Of a stretch of DNA of 64,000 nucleotides, positions 44,217-53,626 are shown one piece after another. The notes beneath the pieces are model-generated. The model had not been told where the DNA came from and made no database searches. It saw only the letters and a list, made by a program, of their open reading frames with translations. The stretch is from Epibacterium sp. Ofav1-8 (lineage in GTDB: Bacteria; Pseudomonadota; Alphaproteobacteria; Rhodobacterales; Rhodobacteraceae): the NCBI RefSeq assembly GCF_022348185.1, contig NZ_JAKRFD010000007.1, positions 1 through 64,000 on the forward strand, given 5' to 3'. A program made the translations under genes and the position numbers. The first letter of the stretch is position 1. Every line of letters begins with the position of its first letter.

Positions 44217-45248
44217 CTAGAGCGATGCCACCAGATCTCCGGCCGCAAGTCGCGCCCGGGCCTGCAAGGGGGTCAGACCGGTCCAGTTGCGAAAGGCGCG
44301 ATAGAAGGAATTCGGATCGCTGTAGGCCAGGAGATAGGAGATTTCCTCGACGCTGATGTCGTCCTGACGCAGATAATGGAGCGACAGCTCGGTGCGGGTT
44401 TCATCAAGGATCGACTGGAAGGTCACCGCCTCCCGCGCCAGATGGCGATACAGCGTGCGTTTGGACATCACCATCTGGCGACACACCGCATCTGCCGTGG
44501 CGTGACCGGACGGCAGCAATTCCAACAGCGCTGCCTTGACCCGTGCAGAGGTGGGTTGGCTGGCGCGCCAGTCCAGCATCTGGCGGCGCAGCTCCTTTTC
44601 AAAGGCGGGCCAGATCTCCGTGGCCTCGGAAATCAGGCGTCGGGTGCTGTCCTCCGGTGCGAGCAGGAAGCTCAGGCTGTCGCCGGTTGTGATCTCGCAG
44701 CCCACATCGGCCTCCAGTGCTGCCATGTCGATTTCAAGGGACAGGACCGAAGCCGGAAGCGTCACAGCCAGCGGCACCACGTGACAGGCCGTGCAGGCGC
44801 GGATGAGTTCCAGGAAAAACACCAGCTCAAAGACAGACATGCCCGCCGGCACGGGGCAATCCGGCATGGTGGAGGTGACAATCACCCGCGTGCGGCCCTC
44901 CATCTGGGCACAGGTGATCTGCACGGGCGCAACCAGCGGTTTGAAGACGTTGAGCCGCTCCAGCCCGGTCACCACATCCGGGCTGCAGGAAAAGGCAAGC
45001 AAGGCGGGCTTGAAGGGGGTCCGTGCCGAGGTCTTTGCAAGATGCAGTACGGTATCCAGCGACCCGGCTTCGGCAAATGTCGCCTCCCAGAGGTCAAAGA
45101 TCTGGCGACCGGACACCCCGCGCTGTTCGTGATCGAGCAGGTCGACTGGCAATCCGGCACGGCGCATGATCCGTTCGGGATCGATTTGCAGCAAGGCGCA
45201 ACACCCTTTCAGAGTTTTGACAAAGGGGAAACGCTCTGCTTGCGCCAT
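44217..45248 (-). CDS. AraC family transcriptional regulator (arabinose-binding-domain type N-terminus)
   Basis: The 343-residue regulator has a large N-terminal ligand domain (about 10-210) of the 'arabinose-binding domain of AraC, N-term' family and a C-terminal double helix-turn-helix (about 240-335; 'ADAVCRQMVMSKRTLYRHLARE', 'VEEISYLLAYSDPNSFYRAFRNWTGLTP'). It lies upstream of the molybdenum hydroxylase operon on the same strand and probably activates it. Direct repeats with 21-bp phasing lie both upstream of it and upstream of the target operon, consistent with autoregulation and activation. The inducer is unknown. Confidence 0.9.
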   Translation of the reverse strand: MAQAERFPFVKTLKGCCALLQIDPERIMRRAGLPVDLLDHEQRGVSGRQIFDLWEATFAEAGSLDTVLHLAKTSARTPFKPALLAFSCSPDVVTGLERLNVFKPLVAPVQITCAQMEGRTRVIVTSTMPDCPVPAGMSVFELVFFLELIRACTACHVVPLAVTLPASVLSLEIDMAALEADVGCEITTGDSLSFLLAPEDSTRRLISEATEIWPAFEKELRRQMLDWRASQPTSARVKAALLELLPSGHATADAVCRQMVMSKRTLYRHLAREAVTFQSILDETRTELSLHYLRQDDISVEEISYLLAYSDPNSFYRAFRNWTGLTPLQARARLAAGDLVASL

Positions 45249-45645
45249 GGGGACCTCATGTTTCGGGTTGGCCGGTGGAGGCAGGAAGATCCCTAGTAGA
45301 TCGGTACAAATGGTCGCGGTGCAAGGGGCAGGGCCTCAATTCACACGGAGTGGCATTATTTGCAGGTCTGGTGGCGCGATTTGCAGAATCTACCCATCCA
45401 GAATGATCGCGGCTCCTGCGGTTTTGCCGGTAGATCGAGCGCGGTTTGGCATATCGGAGACAGGACAGGCACAGCGCCCTTTGGCGCGGTGCTTTTGAAT
45501 TGGGTGCGATCCGCGTCGCGCCTTTGCCACCAGTGGTACGGGCGGCAAAGGCGAGGTGCGGTAGGTGAGCGTACCGGCCAGGCAGGGAGGGATCTTGCCA
45601 CCCCGTTCGGGCCTCTGTCCTGTCGCGGGACCGCCTGCGTGGGGG
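45249..45645. other. 397-bp gap between the AraC-type gene and eda
   Basis: I see no convincing gene here. It holds the promoter side of the AraC-type gene with direct repeats at 45358-45386, and on the eda side a perfect 10-bp inverted repeat CGCCTTTGCC/GGCAAAGGCG (45519-45528 and 45544-45553, 15-nt loop). The latter lies about 95 bp after the eda stop and may be a transcript end, although a T tract is missing. Confidence 0.55.
45358..45386. promoter_or_regulatory. Direct repeats 21 bp apart upstream of the AraC-type gene
   Basis: ATTTGCAG occurs at 45358-45365 and 45379-45386 in the same orientation, again spaced exactly 21 bp, about 110-138 bp upstream of the regulator start. This is the classical AraC half-site geometry and suggests autoregulation. 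The core differs from the GCCAATG pair near the hydroxylase operon. Confidence 0.45.
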
Positions 45646-46296
45646 TCAGGCGCGTTCCAACTGGCTGGCTTCGCGGGCCAGCTCTTCGATCGCCTTCCAG
45701 TCGCCCGCCTCGACCAGTTTGGCAGGTGCAACCCAGCTGCCACCGGCGCAGATCACGTTCGACAGGCTCAGGTAGCTGTTGGCATTGGCCGGGCTGACGC
45801 CGCCGGTGGGGCAGAAGGAGATTTGCGGCAAGGGCGCGCCAATGGCCTTGAGTGCGGGCGCACCGCCAGAGGCTTCGGCGGGGAAGAATTTCAGCATGTC
45901 ATAGCCCAGTTCTAGCAGCGCCATGGCCTCGGATGCGGTGGCAGCCCCCGGCAGCATCGGCAGATCGGCGGCCAGTGCGGCGTCCAGCAACAGCGGCGTG
46001 GAGCCGGGGGAGACACCGAATTTGGCGCCCGCTGCAACGGCGGCGGTGACATCGGCGGGGGTGACCAGCGTACCGGCACCGACAACGCCGCCTTCGACCT
46101 GTGCCATTTCGCGGATCACATCGAGGGCTGCGGGCGTGCGCAGGGTGACTTCCAGTGCGGGCAGGCCACCAGCCACCAGCGCCTCGGCCAGGGGGCGGGC
46201 GTGTGCAACATCGTGGACGACCAGAACCGGAACGATGGGGGCCAGCGCGCAAATCTCGCGCGCCTGTTTACTGGCGTCTTGCGGGGTAAGGGCCAT
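45646..46296 (-). CDS. eda: 2-dehydro-3-deoxyphosphogluconate (KDPG) aldolase
   Basis: The 216-residue class I aldolase cleaves KDPG to pyruvate and glyceraldehyde 3-phosphate, the last Entner-Doudoroff step. Key parts are visible: 'PVLVVHDVAHARPLAEAL', catalytic Glu in 'ALEVTLRT', 'GAGTLVTPADV', and the Schiff-base Lys in 'DMLKFFPAE', followed by 'FCPTGGV'. I chose ATG 46296, 4 bp after the edd stop with GGAG inside the edd end; an ATG five codons upstream is possible. It is the last gene of the pgi-zwf-edd-eda run. Confidence 0.93.
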   Translation of the reverse strand: MALTPQDASKQAREICALAPIVPVLVVHDVAHARPLAEALVAGGLPALEVTLRTPAALDVIREMAQVEGGVVGAGTLVTPADVTAAVAAGAKFGVSPGSTPLLLDAALAADLPMLPGAATASEAMALLELGYDMLKFFPAEASGGAPALKAIGAPLPQISFCPTGGVSPANANSYLSLSNVICAGGSWVAPAKLVEAGDWKAIEELAREASQLERA

Positions 46297-46300
46297 GGGA

Positions 46301-48112
46301 TCAGACTCCAAATACGGTTGCGCCGGTGTCGGCGGAGGTCACGGAATTGCGGAACAGGGCGAAGAGTTCGCGCCCGGTGCCGTGCTGATAGGATGTGAGG
46401 TCGGCGGTGGCGGCGGGGCGGTCCAGCACGCCTTCGGTCAGTACCTGCAGATCGCCGCTGAGCGCATCCACCCGCACCACATCGCCATCCTGCAGTTTGG
46501 CGATCGCGCCGCCGTCCAGGGCTTCGGGTACCACATGGATCGCCGAAGGCACCTTGCCCGAAGCACCGGACATGCGGCCATCGGTGACCAGCGCCACTTT
46601 CTGCCCGCGCCCCTGCATGATCGACAGGAAAGGCGTCATGGAGTGCAGCTCCGGCATGCCATTGGCCTTGGGGCCCTGGAAGCGGACCACGATAACCACG
46701 TCACCCTTGTCGAGTTCGCCTGCCTTGAAGGCGGCCTTGGCCTCGTCCTGATCATGGAAGACCCGCACCGGAGCTTCGACCACACGGTGTTCCTCGGCCA
46801 CGGCGGAGATCTTCATCACCCCGGTGCCGAGGTTGCCGGTGAGGCGCGCAAGGCCGCCGGTGGGCTGGAAGGGGTCGGAGGCAGGGCGTACGATCTTGTC
46901 GTTGAGCGATTCCGAGGTGCCCTTGCGCCATGTCAGCGCGCCTGCATCAAGGAAGGGCTCCATCAGGTAGGAGCCAAGACCCTCGCCAGTCACGGTTTTG
47001 GTATCGGGGTGCAGGTAGCCCGCATCCAGCAGCTGACCGATCATGTAGCCCAGACCGCCTGCGGCGTGGAAGTGGTTCACATCCGCCAGCCCGTTGGGGT
47101 AGACCCGCGCGATCAGCGGCACCACGTCAGAGATTTCGGAGAAATCCTGCCAGTCGAGGATGATCCCGCCGGCGCGTGCCATGGCGATCAGGTGGATCAG
47201 CAGGTTGGTGGAGCCGCCGGTGGCCATCAGCCCGACCATACCATTCACGAACGCCTTCTCATCAAGGATATCGTAGGTCGGCGTGTAGTCATTGCCAAGC
47301 GCCGAAAGCGACAGCGCACGTTTAGCGCCTTCTTTGGTTAGCGCATCGCGCAGCTCGGTGCCGGGATTGACGAAGGAGGAGCCGGGCAGGTGCAGCCCCA
47401 TGAACTCCATCAGCATCTGGTTGGTATTGGCGGTGCCATAAAACGTACAGGTGCCCGGGCCATGGTAAGCGGCCATCTCGGCCTTCAGCAACTCATCCCG
47501 ACCGATCTCACCCTTGGCAAACTTCTGGCGGATCTGCGCTTTTTCATCATTGGAGAGGCCGGAGGTCATCGGCCCGGCAGGGAGGAACACTGCAGGCAGA
47601 TGGCCAAAGGCCTGCGCGCCGATCACCAAACCGGGGACGATCTTGTCGCAGACGCCAAGGAAAACGGCGGCGTCAAAGACGTTGTGCGACAGCGCGATGC
47701 CTACGGACATGGCGATGCTGTCGCGCGAAAACAGCGACAGCTCCATGCCTGCTTCGCCTTGCGTGACGCCATCGCACATGGCCGGAACGCCGCCTGCCAC
47801 CTGCGCGGTGCCGCCCGCCTCGCGCACGGCTTCGCGGATCAACATCGGATAGGTCTCAAACGGCTGATGCGCCGAGAGCATGTCGTTATAGGCGGTGACG
47901 ATCCCGAGGTGGCCGCCTGTGCCGGTGGCGAGTGTTTCCTGATCGGGGCCGGTGGCAGCGTAAGCATGGGCCTGACCGGAGCAGCTGAGGTGCGCGCGTG
48001 CGGGGCCTTTGGAGGCGGCGGCGCGCATCCGCGCAAGATAGGCCTCGCGCGTGGGACGGCTGCGTTCGATAATACGGTCGGTGACGGCGGCGAGTGTGGC
48101 ATGGAGCGACAT
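46301..48112 (-). CDS. edd: Phosphogluconate dehydratase
   Basis: The 603-residue iron-sulfur dehydratase of the IlvD/Edd family converts 6-phosphogluconate to KDPG. Visible landmarks are '[20 protein letters not shown]', '[19 protein letters not shown]', '[15 protein letters not shown]' and '[15 protein letters not shown]', which supply the cluster cysteines, plus '[20 protein letters not shown]' near the C-terminus. Length is normal for Edd (about 600). It starts 33 bp after the zwf stop with AGGAGG and is coupled to eda by a 4-bp gap. Confidence 0.94.
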   Translation of the reverse strand: MSLHATLAAVTDRIIERSRPTREAYLARMRAAASKGPARAHLSCSGQAHAYAATGPDQETLATGTGGHLGIVTAYNDMLSAHQPFETYPMLIREAVREAGGTAQVAGGVPAMCDGVTQGEAGMELSLFSRDSIAMSVGIALSHNVFDAAVFLGVCDKIVPGLVIGAQAFGHLPAVFLPAGPMTSGLSNDEKAQIRQKFAKGEIGRDELLKAEMAAYHGPGTCTFYGTANTNQMLMEFMGLHLPGSSFVNPGTELRDALTKEGAKRALSLSALGNDYTPTYDILDEKAFVNGMVGLMATGGSTNLLIHLIAMARAGGIILDWQDFSEISDVVPLIARVYPNGLADVNHFHAAGGLGYMIGQLLDAGYLHPDTKTVTGEGLGSYLMEPFLDAGALTWRKGTSESLNDKIVRPASDPFQPTGGLARLTGNLGTGVMKISAVAEEHRVVEAPVRVFHDQDEAKAAFKAGELDKGDVVIVVRFQGPKANGMPELHSMTPFLSIMQGRGQKVALVTDGRMSGASGKVPSAIHVVPEALDGGAIAKLQDGDVVRVDALSGDLQVLTEGVLDRPAATADLTSYQHGTGRELFALFRNSVTSADTGATVFGV

Positions 48113-48145
48113 TGGCGTGCCTCCTTTTCAGATCTTACAACAGGG

Positions 48146-49597
48146 TCAGGCGCCGATGGCGCGCCAGCGGCGGCCATCGCGATGCAGGAGCAGGAGCGCG
48201 TCCTCGGGGCCGGAGCCGCCCTGATCGTAGGGTTGCGGCGCGCGGGTGGAATTGTCCCAGGCCCCGACGATGGGATCGGCCCAGGCCCAGGCGGCCTCGA
48301 CCTCGTCGCCGCGCATGAACAGGGTCTGGTTGCCGCGGATCACATCCATGATCAGCCGCTCATAGGCGTCCTGCGGGCGACCGGCCTCGGGCAAGCTGTC
48401 GGCAAAGGTCATGTCCAGATCGGCAGAGGTCAGGCGCATGCCGCCCGGACCGGGATCCTTGATGGTGGTCTTGAGCGTGATGCCCTCGTCCGGCTGCAGG
48501 CGAATGACCAGCATGTTGCCGTCGATGGCGTTGTCCTCGCCAAAGATGTTGTGCGGTGGCTTGCGGAAGTAGACGGCGATCTCCGACACCCGCTCGCGCA
48601 GGCATTTGCCGGTGCGCAGGTAGAAGGGCGTGCCCGCCCATCGCCAGTTGGCCACCTCGACCTTCATGGCAACAAAGCTCTCGGTGCGGCTGGCGGGATT
48701 GCCCGCATGGTCGCGGTAGCTGTCATCGCCCGCCTTGGCGCGGTACTGCCCACGCACGATGTTGTCCATCGGCGTCGCCTCGAGGCTTTCGATCACCTTG
48801 AGTTTCTCATTGCGCACGGCGTTGGGTTCGAAGGTCGAGGGCGGCTCCATCGCTGTGAGACACAAGAGCTGCATCAGGTGGTTCTGCACCATGTCCCGCA
48901 TGGCGCCGGATTTGTCGTAGTATTCACCACGCCCCGCCACCGAGATGCTCTCGGAGACGGTGATCTGCACGTGGTCGATGTGGTGCGAGTTCCACTGCGG
49001 CTCAAACAGTGAATTGGCAAAGCGCAGCGCCATCAGGTTTTGCACCGTTTCTTTGCCAAGGTAGTGGTCGATCCGGTAGATCTGGCTTTCTTCAAAGTGC
49101 TCGCGCAGGGCTGCGTTCAGCGCCTGCGCCGAGGCCAGATCGTGACCAAAGGGTTTTTCCACCACGATGCGGCTGTCGTCATCCGCGATGCCGGTAGATT
49201 TGAGCCGCCCGGCAATGTCACCAAACAGAGAGGGCGCAACCGAGAGGTAAAACGCCCGCACCACACCATCGCGCAGTTTGCTGCCGAGGTCGGACCAGCC
49301 GCCTTCGCCCTTGGCGTCGACAGAGGCATAGTCGAGCAGCGCCAGAAACCGCTCCACATCGGGCTCCGCATCGGCGGGGATGTCACCGAATTCCTTCAGC
49401 GCATCGCCGACGAGGGTCTGGAACTCGCCCTGATCCATCTTTGAGCGTGACGCCCCGATAATGCGGCTGGTGTCGTCGAACTGGCCGATCTGGAACCGGT
49501 GGAACAGGCTCGGCAGGATCTTGCGCCGTGCAAGGTCGCCGGTGGCGCCGAACAAGACGAAGTCGAAACTGTCTACGGGGATGACGCGGGATACCAT
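48146..49597 (-). CDS. zwf: Glucose-6-phosphate 1-dehydrogenase
   Basis: This 483-residue enzyme oxidises glucose 6-phosphate to 6-phosphogluconolactone with NAD(P)+. It has the nucleotide-binding 'LFGATGDLARRKILPSLF', 'VVEKPFGHDLASA', and the active-site signature 'YRIDHYLGKETVQN', with the C-terminal 'YERLIMDVIRGNQTLF'. ATG 49597 follows GAGGAA; the open frame extends 50 codons upstream without support. The 6-phosphogluconolactonase gene (pgl), often next to zwf, is absent from this cluster. Confidence 0.94.
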   Translation of the reverse strand: MVSRVIPVDSFDFVLFGATGDLARRKILPSLFHRFQIGQFDDTSRIIGASRSKMDQGEFQTLVGDALKEFGDIPADAEPDVERFLALLDYASVDAKGEGGWSDLGSKLRDGVVRAFYLSVAPSLFGDIAGRLKSTGIADDDSRIVVEKPFGHDLASAQALNAALREHFEESQIYRIDHYLGKETVQNLMALRFANSLFEPQWNSHHIDHVQITVSESISVAGRGEYYDKSGAMRDMVQNHLMQLLCLTAMEPPSTFEPNAVRNEKLKVIESLEATPMDNIVRGQYRAKAGDDSYRDHAGNPASRTESFVAMKVEVANWRWAGTPFYLRTGKCLRERVSEIAVYFRKPPHNIFGEDNAIDGNMLVIRLQPDEGITLKTTIKDPGPGGMRLTSADLDMTFADSLPEAGRPQDAYERLIMDVIRGNQTLFMRGDEVEAAWAWADPIVGAWDNSTRAPQPYDQGGSGPEDALLLLHRDGRRWRAIGA

Positions 49598-49622
49598 AAG
49601 TGTCTTCCTCTTGAATGGCGGG

Positions 49623-51233
49623 TCAGGTTGAAAGCTTGGCCAGCAGGCCCCGGGTGGAGGCATCTTTTTGGGATGCATCTGCCCCTTCGACCATGGGAAG
49701 GAGGCGGGTCGCCAGTTCCTTGCCCAACTCGACGCCCCATTGGTCAAAGGAGTTGATCCCCCAGATCACGCCTTCGGTGAACACTCGATGTTCATATAGC
49801 GCAACGATCTGGCCAAACACGAAAGGCGTCAGTTTGGGATAGGCAATGGTCACCGAGGGACGGTTGCCGGGAAAGCTCAGATGCCCGGCCATCCGGTCAG
49901 CGTCAGCGCCGCTAAAACCACGTTTTTCAGCGATCTCGCGCGCCTCATCCCAGGACCGCCCCAGCATCAGCGCCTCGGATTGGGCGAGGCAATTGGCCTT
50001 CAGGAGGTTGTGCTGATGGGCCAGATCAGGCTCGTGACCTGTGGCGGCGATCAGGAACTCGGTGGGGACCACCTGCGTGCCCTGATGGAGCAACTGATAA
50101 AACGCGTGCTGGCCATTGGTGCCCGGCTCGCCCCACACAACGGGACCGGAGGCACGGGGCAGGGGGGTGCCATCCAGCGCGACGGATTTGCCGTTACTCT
50201 CCATATCAAGCTGCTGCAAATAGGCAGGCAGGCGGGAGAGCCGCTGATCGTAGGGCAGCACCGCGCGCGAAGCATAGCCGCAGATATTGTTGTGCCAGAC
50301 ACCAATCAGCCCCAACAGAGCGGGTAGGTTTTCAGAGAGTGGCGCGCTGCGGAAATGCTGATCCATCGCCGCCGCACCATCAAGGAACGCGCGGAATGCC
50401 TTTGGCCCCACGGCGATCATGATTGGCAGACCGATCGGCCCCCACATGGAGTAGCGCCCGCCCACCCAGTCGGCAAAGCCAAAGACGCGGGCGTCGGGAA
50501 TGCCCATCGCGGCGGTCTTGTCCATCGCGGTCGATACCGCCGCCAGATGCGCCGAGACATCTTCGCCAAGCGTGCCTTGCAGCCATGTGATGGCGGTCTG
50601 GGCGTTGGTCATCGTCTCGATGGTGGTGAAGGTTTTTGAGGCGATCACGATCAATGTGGTTTCAGGGTTCAACCCCGCCAACACATCATGAATATGCGCG
50701 CCGTCCACATTGGAGACAAAATGACAGGCAGGCCCGTCGTGATAGGGGGCAAGCGCCAATGTCGCCATCACGGGACCAAGGTCAGAGCCGCCGATGCCGA
50801 TATTCACCACATCCGTAAACGCCTTGCCGGACTTGGTCACATAGCTGCCATCGCGCAGGGCGGATGCGAACCCACCCATGCGGGTCAACACCTCCTGAAT
50901 ACCGGGCACCACGTTTTCGCCGTCCACCTCGATCACCGCATCGGCGGGGGCGCGCAGGGCGGTGTGCAGCACCGCGCGGCCTTCGGTGGTGTTGATCTTC
51001 TCGCCCGACATCAGCGCGTCGATCTTTGCGGTGAGATCCGCGCTTTCGGCCAGCTGCAACAGCAGATCGCGCGCCGTATCATCCAGTGCGGTCTTGGAGT
51101 AATCCAACAGCATGTCATCTGCGGAGGCCGTGTACCGGTCAAACCGATCAGCGTCCTGTGCAAACCGCGCGGCCAGCGGCGTGGATTCTGTCGCGGCACG
51201 ATGGGCCTGGAGTTTGTGCCAAATATCACTCAT
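49623..51233 (-). CDS. pgi: Glucose-6-phosphate isomerase
   Basis: The 536-residue enzyme interconverts glucose 6-phosphate and fructose 6-phosphate. Both family signatures are present: '[20 protein letters not shown]' near residue 255 and '[17 protein letters not shown]' near 500. Phosphate-binding '[14 protein letters not shown]' and '[15 protein letters not shown]' are also visible. It heads the cluster pgi-zwf-edd-eda, with 25 bp to zwf, so fructose 6-phosphate from imported fructose can enter the Entner-Doudoroff route. GAGGA precedes ATG 51233, and a perfect LacI-type palindrome lies about 107 bp upstream. Confidence 0.95.
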   Translation of the reverse strand: MSDIWHKLQAHRAATESTPLAARFAQDADRFDRYTASADDMLLDYSKTALDDTARDLLLQLAESADLTAKIDALMSGEKINTTEGRAVLHTALRAPADAVIEVDGENVVPGIQEVLTRMGGFASALRDGSYVTKSGKAFTDVVNIGIGGSDLGPVMATLALAPYHDGPACHFVSNVDGAHIHDVLAGLNPETTLIVIASKTFTTIETMTNAQTAITWLQGTLGEDVSAHLAAVSTAMDKTAAMGIPDARVFGFADWVGGRYSMWGPIGLPIMIAVGPKAFRAFLDGAAAMDQHFRSAPLSENLPALLGLIGVWHNNICGYASRAVLPYDQRLSRLPAYLQQLDMESNGKSVALDGTPLPRASGPVVWGEPGTNGQHAFYQLLHQGTQVVPTEFLIAATGHEPDLAHQHNLLKANCLAQSEALMLGRSWDEAREIAEKRGFSGADADRMAGHLSFPGNRPSVTIAYPKLTPFVFGQIVALYEHRVFTEGVIWGINSFDQWGVELGKELATRLLPMVEGADASQKDASTRGLLAKLST

Positions 51234-51616
51234 CGGATCAGCTCCTCATGGGTCTGCGGCGGGACCGGCTATCAGGCTGGCCGGGGCCGGGCGGGGCGAA
51301 AAGGGACGGCTGCGTCGACTCTCGCCGCCTATATGCCAAGTTAGCGCTAACAATGCCAGATCTAATTCAGACCTCTCATCGCGATAGCGAAGCGCGGTTG
51401 CCCGATCCTGTCTCAGGGTCCGTGACATGTTCGGATCTGCCCGCTGCTTCACTGCTTTGTTCGAGGTCTGTATGCCATGACAGCGCTGTCGTACCAACAG
51501 GGCATGCAAAAAAAACCGCAGTTGTGTGAAGCGGTTCATAGTGTCCCAAAGCGCCGCCCGGTACGATCTTTCCCATACGAAGCGGATTACACGCCCGAGA
51601 TTTGGAGGAAAGTGAT
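51234..51616. other. 383-bp gap upstream of pgi with an operator candidate
   Basis: This gap separates divergent transcripts: pgi to the left and a 43-codon small gene to the right. It holds the perfect palindrome at 51340-51351 and a TTTGGAGGAA ribosome-binding site at 51601-51610 for the small gene. I see no other gene. Confidence 0.6.
51340..51351. promoter_or_regulatory. Perfect LacI-type palindrome upstream of pgi-zwf-edd-eda
   Basis: GTTAGCGCTAAC is a perfect 12-bp palindrome about 107 bp upstream of pgi. A near-identical site (one mismatch) is upstream of glk at 30560-30571. LacI-family regulators bind palindromes of this size with a central GC step, so a single repressor could co-control glucose phosphorylation and the Entner-Doudoroff genes. 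Confidence 0.6.
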
Positions 51617-51748
51617 ATGGTCCAACACATCAAAACCGTTGCCTTGGCGGCCCTGATCGCGGGCGTTTCCCTGAGCAAGGTCTATGCCTCAGATGCCTAT
51701 TGCCCGACCGCGGATCACGCGGCTGCCGCGGTTGTGACGCAGGTCTGA
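51617..51748 (+). CDS. Small secreted protein, 43 residues, unknown
   Basis: ATG 51617 sits 7 bp after a consensus GGAGGAA and opens a 43-residue frame with a signal-like N-terminus ('KTVALAALIAGVSLSKVYASD'; likely cut after Ala24). The mature part is tiny, with a single Cys29 and a 'CPTADHAAAAVVTQV' tail. It is too short for domain recognition. The excellent ribosome-binding site and signal pattern argue for real translation. It lies between the pgi promoter and the 3' end of ureG. Confidence 0.6.
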   Translation: MVQHIKTVALAALIAGVSLSKVYASDAYCPTADHAAAAVVTQV

Positions 51749-51780
51749 CGCCGACGGTCTGCCGGTTCTGACCTCAGAGC

Positions 51781-52440
51781 TCAGCCCATGTCTGTGCCCG
51801 CGCGGCTTACGGGCGAGTCGAGGCCACCGATCTCGCATAGATGCCGGATCACCTGTTCCACGCCGGTCCCATGGCGCATCGCAGTAAAGACAAATGGCAG
51901 CCCCCCGCGCATCCGGGTGGCGTCGCGTTCCATCACCTCAAGTGAGGCCCCCACATGTGGGGCCAGATCGGTCTTGTTGATAATCAGCAGATCGGACCGG
52001 GTGATGGCGGGGCCCCCCTTGCGGGGGATTTCCTCGCCCGCTGCGACGTCGATCACATAGAGCGTCACATCCGCCAGTTCCGGTGAAAACGTCGCAGAGA
52101 GGTTGTCTCCGCCGCTCTCGATCAGCACGATTTCCACCTCCGGGTGGCGTTTTTGCATCTCGGCCACGGCCGCGAGGTTGATCGAAGCATCCTCGCGGAT
52201 CGCCGTATGCGGACAGCCCCCGGTCTCGACGCCAATCACACGGTCCTGCGGCAGGATTTGCTGACGCATCAATGCCTCGGCGTCCTCCTGAGTGTAGATG
52301 TCATTGGTGATCACACCGATGGAGTGATGATCCTTCAGCGCGCGAGCAAGCTGCGCCGTCAGGGTGGTTTTGCCTGCACCCACGGGGCCACCGATCCCAA
52401 CGCGAAGCGGGCCATTGTGCGAAGTGGTCTTCGAGGTCAT
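51781..52440 (-). CDS. ureG: Urease accessory GTPase UreG
   Basis: This 219-residue SIMIBI GTPase drives nickel insertion into urease. It shows P-loop '[13 protein letters not shown]', '[13 protein letters not shown]', the nickel-binding '[14 protein letters not shown]' (Cys-Pro-His) and the G4 motif 'IINKTDLAP'. It is the last gene of the urease operon and starts within the ureF stop (4-bp overlap). Confidence 0.96.
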   Translation of the reverse strand: MTSKTTSHNGPLRVGIGGPVGAGKTTLTAQLARALKDHHSIGVITNDIYTQEDAEALMRQQILPQDRVIGVETGGCPHTAIREDASINLAAVAEMQKRHPEVEIVLIESGGDNLSATFSPELADVTLYVIDVAAGEEIPRKGGPAITRSDLLIINKTDLAPHVGASLEVMERDATRMRGGLPFVFTAMRHGTGVEQVIRHLCEIGGLDSPVSRAGTDMG

Positions 52441-53081
52441 GAGCGGAAGATCCTTGAATATTGGGTTTCATGGCGCATGGATGCGATGTCTGCGGCGAAA
52501 CTCGCACCAAAGAGATCGTCGAGCGTGCTGGACAAGGCGGCTTGGGCCGTGTCGCGCAAGTGTGGCGAGAGAGCGGAGAGGCGCTGCTGCGCGTCTGTCT
52601 GGCCGAGCGCCAGAAGTCTTTGGCCAGCGGCGATGAGGTTTGCGAGAAACGCATGCAGATACATCTGCACGGTGAGATCCAGCGGAATGTCATGTTGCCG
52701 TGCGGCACATCCCACCGCCACCGGATAGGTGAGATGCGAGAGGTCATTGCCCCAAGTGGCGGCTGTGGTTCGGCAAAACGCCGCGCCTTGCAGGTCGGTT
52801 TCTTGCAAGCGCTCGCCCGTGGGGCAAAACGCGCGGGCGGTGGCGTCGATCTCGGACAGGTCCGCCGCCGTCTCTGCCCGATAGGCACAGGCCAGCAGCA
52901 CCGCATCAGAGCGTGCGCCCCCATGGGTCAGAAGGTCTGTCAGCCACCGGGACAACCCGCTTCCATCGCTGACATGCCCCTCTGCCACCGCACACTCCAG
53001 CCCGTGTGAATAGGCAAAAGCCCCCACCGGATAGGCAGGCGACAGCCATTGCATCAACAAAAGCGTAGCCTCAGTGCTCAT
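52437..53081 (-). CDS. ureF: Urease accessory protein UreF
   Basis: A 214-residue all-helical urease chaperone; '[26 protein letters not shown]' at the N-terminus is the family signature. It couples UreG to the UreD-apourease complex. ATG 53081 overlaps the end of ureE by 11 bp. The frame remains open upstream within ureE's His-rich tail, but that is shadow. Confidence 0.94.
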   Translation of the reverse strand: MSTEATLLLMQWLSPAYPVGAFAYSHGLECAVAEGHVSDGSGLSRWLTDLLTHGGARSDAVLLACAYRAETAADLSEIDATARAFCPTGERLQETDLQGAAFCRTTAATWGNDLSHLTYPVAVGCAARQHDIPLDLTVQMYLHAFLANLIAAGQRLLALGQTDAQQRLSALSPHLRDTAQAALSSTLDDLFGASFAADIASMRHETQYSRIFRS

Positions 53082-53577
53082 GGCTGTGGTCGTGATCGGC
53101 GTGGCCGTGATGATGCGTATGCCCGTGTTCATGCGCATGGGTGCGCCCGTGGCCATATGCGCCACCTTCCGGGGTAAAGGGTTCTTCGACCTCGCGCACA
53201 GTGGCACCGAGGTGGTCGAGCATCGCCCGGATCACATGATCTCGCTGGATCAGCAGGCGGGTGTCTTCGATCTGGCAGGGGGTGTGGCGGTTGCCGATGT
53301 GCCAGGCGATCCTTGGCAGATGGTCGGCAGTGACCTCCAACAGCGGCTCCGAGGCTGCGACCACAAGCACCTCGCCGCCGCCCTCCAGCAGAAGAACGCC
53401 GCCATGATCGAGCGAAGTCGTATTGGACAGGTCAACCAGCAGGCGCTCACCGCTCTCGCAGGTCAGCACCTTGCGACGCAGAAAACGGGCGTCATAGTCG
53501 AGCACCACACTGTCGCGAGGGCTCTGGTCATGCGGGTGCCCGTGGTAGTGGCGGGCGGTCAGCCGGGGGGCGCTCAT
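53071..53577 (-). CDS. ureE: Urease accessory nickel-binding protein UreE with His-rich tail
   Basis: This 168-residue nickel metallochaperone has an N-terminal UreE domain ('LDYDARFLRRKVLTCESGERLLVDL') and a C-terminal metal-binding domain ('AWHIGNRHTPCQI'). A His/Asp/Glu-rich tail of about 25 residues contains some eleven His and ends 'HSHEH', so it can store several nickel ions. It lies between the DUF1127 gene and ureF. Confidence 0.95.
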   Translation of the reverse strand: MSAPRLTARHYHGHPHDQSPRDSVVLDYDARFLRRKVLTCESGERLLVDLSNTTSLDHGGVLLLEGGGEVLVVAASEPLLEVTADHLPRIAWHIGNRHTPCQIEDTRLLIQRDHVIRAMLDHLGATVREVEEPFTPEGGAYGHGRTHAHEHGHTHHHGHADHDHSHEH

Positions 53578-53626
53578 GACAGTCCCCCCGCTGTGGTCGT
53601 TTTCAGGTATCTTGGCGCGCAGAGGC

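Noticed and set aside
45356-45797. Short open frames on both strands between the AraC-type gene and eda
   Set aside because: They overlap each other and eda, have no ribosome-binding sites and no family resemblance.
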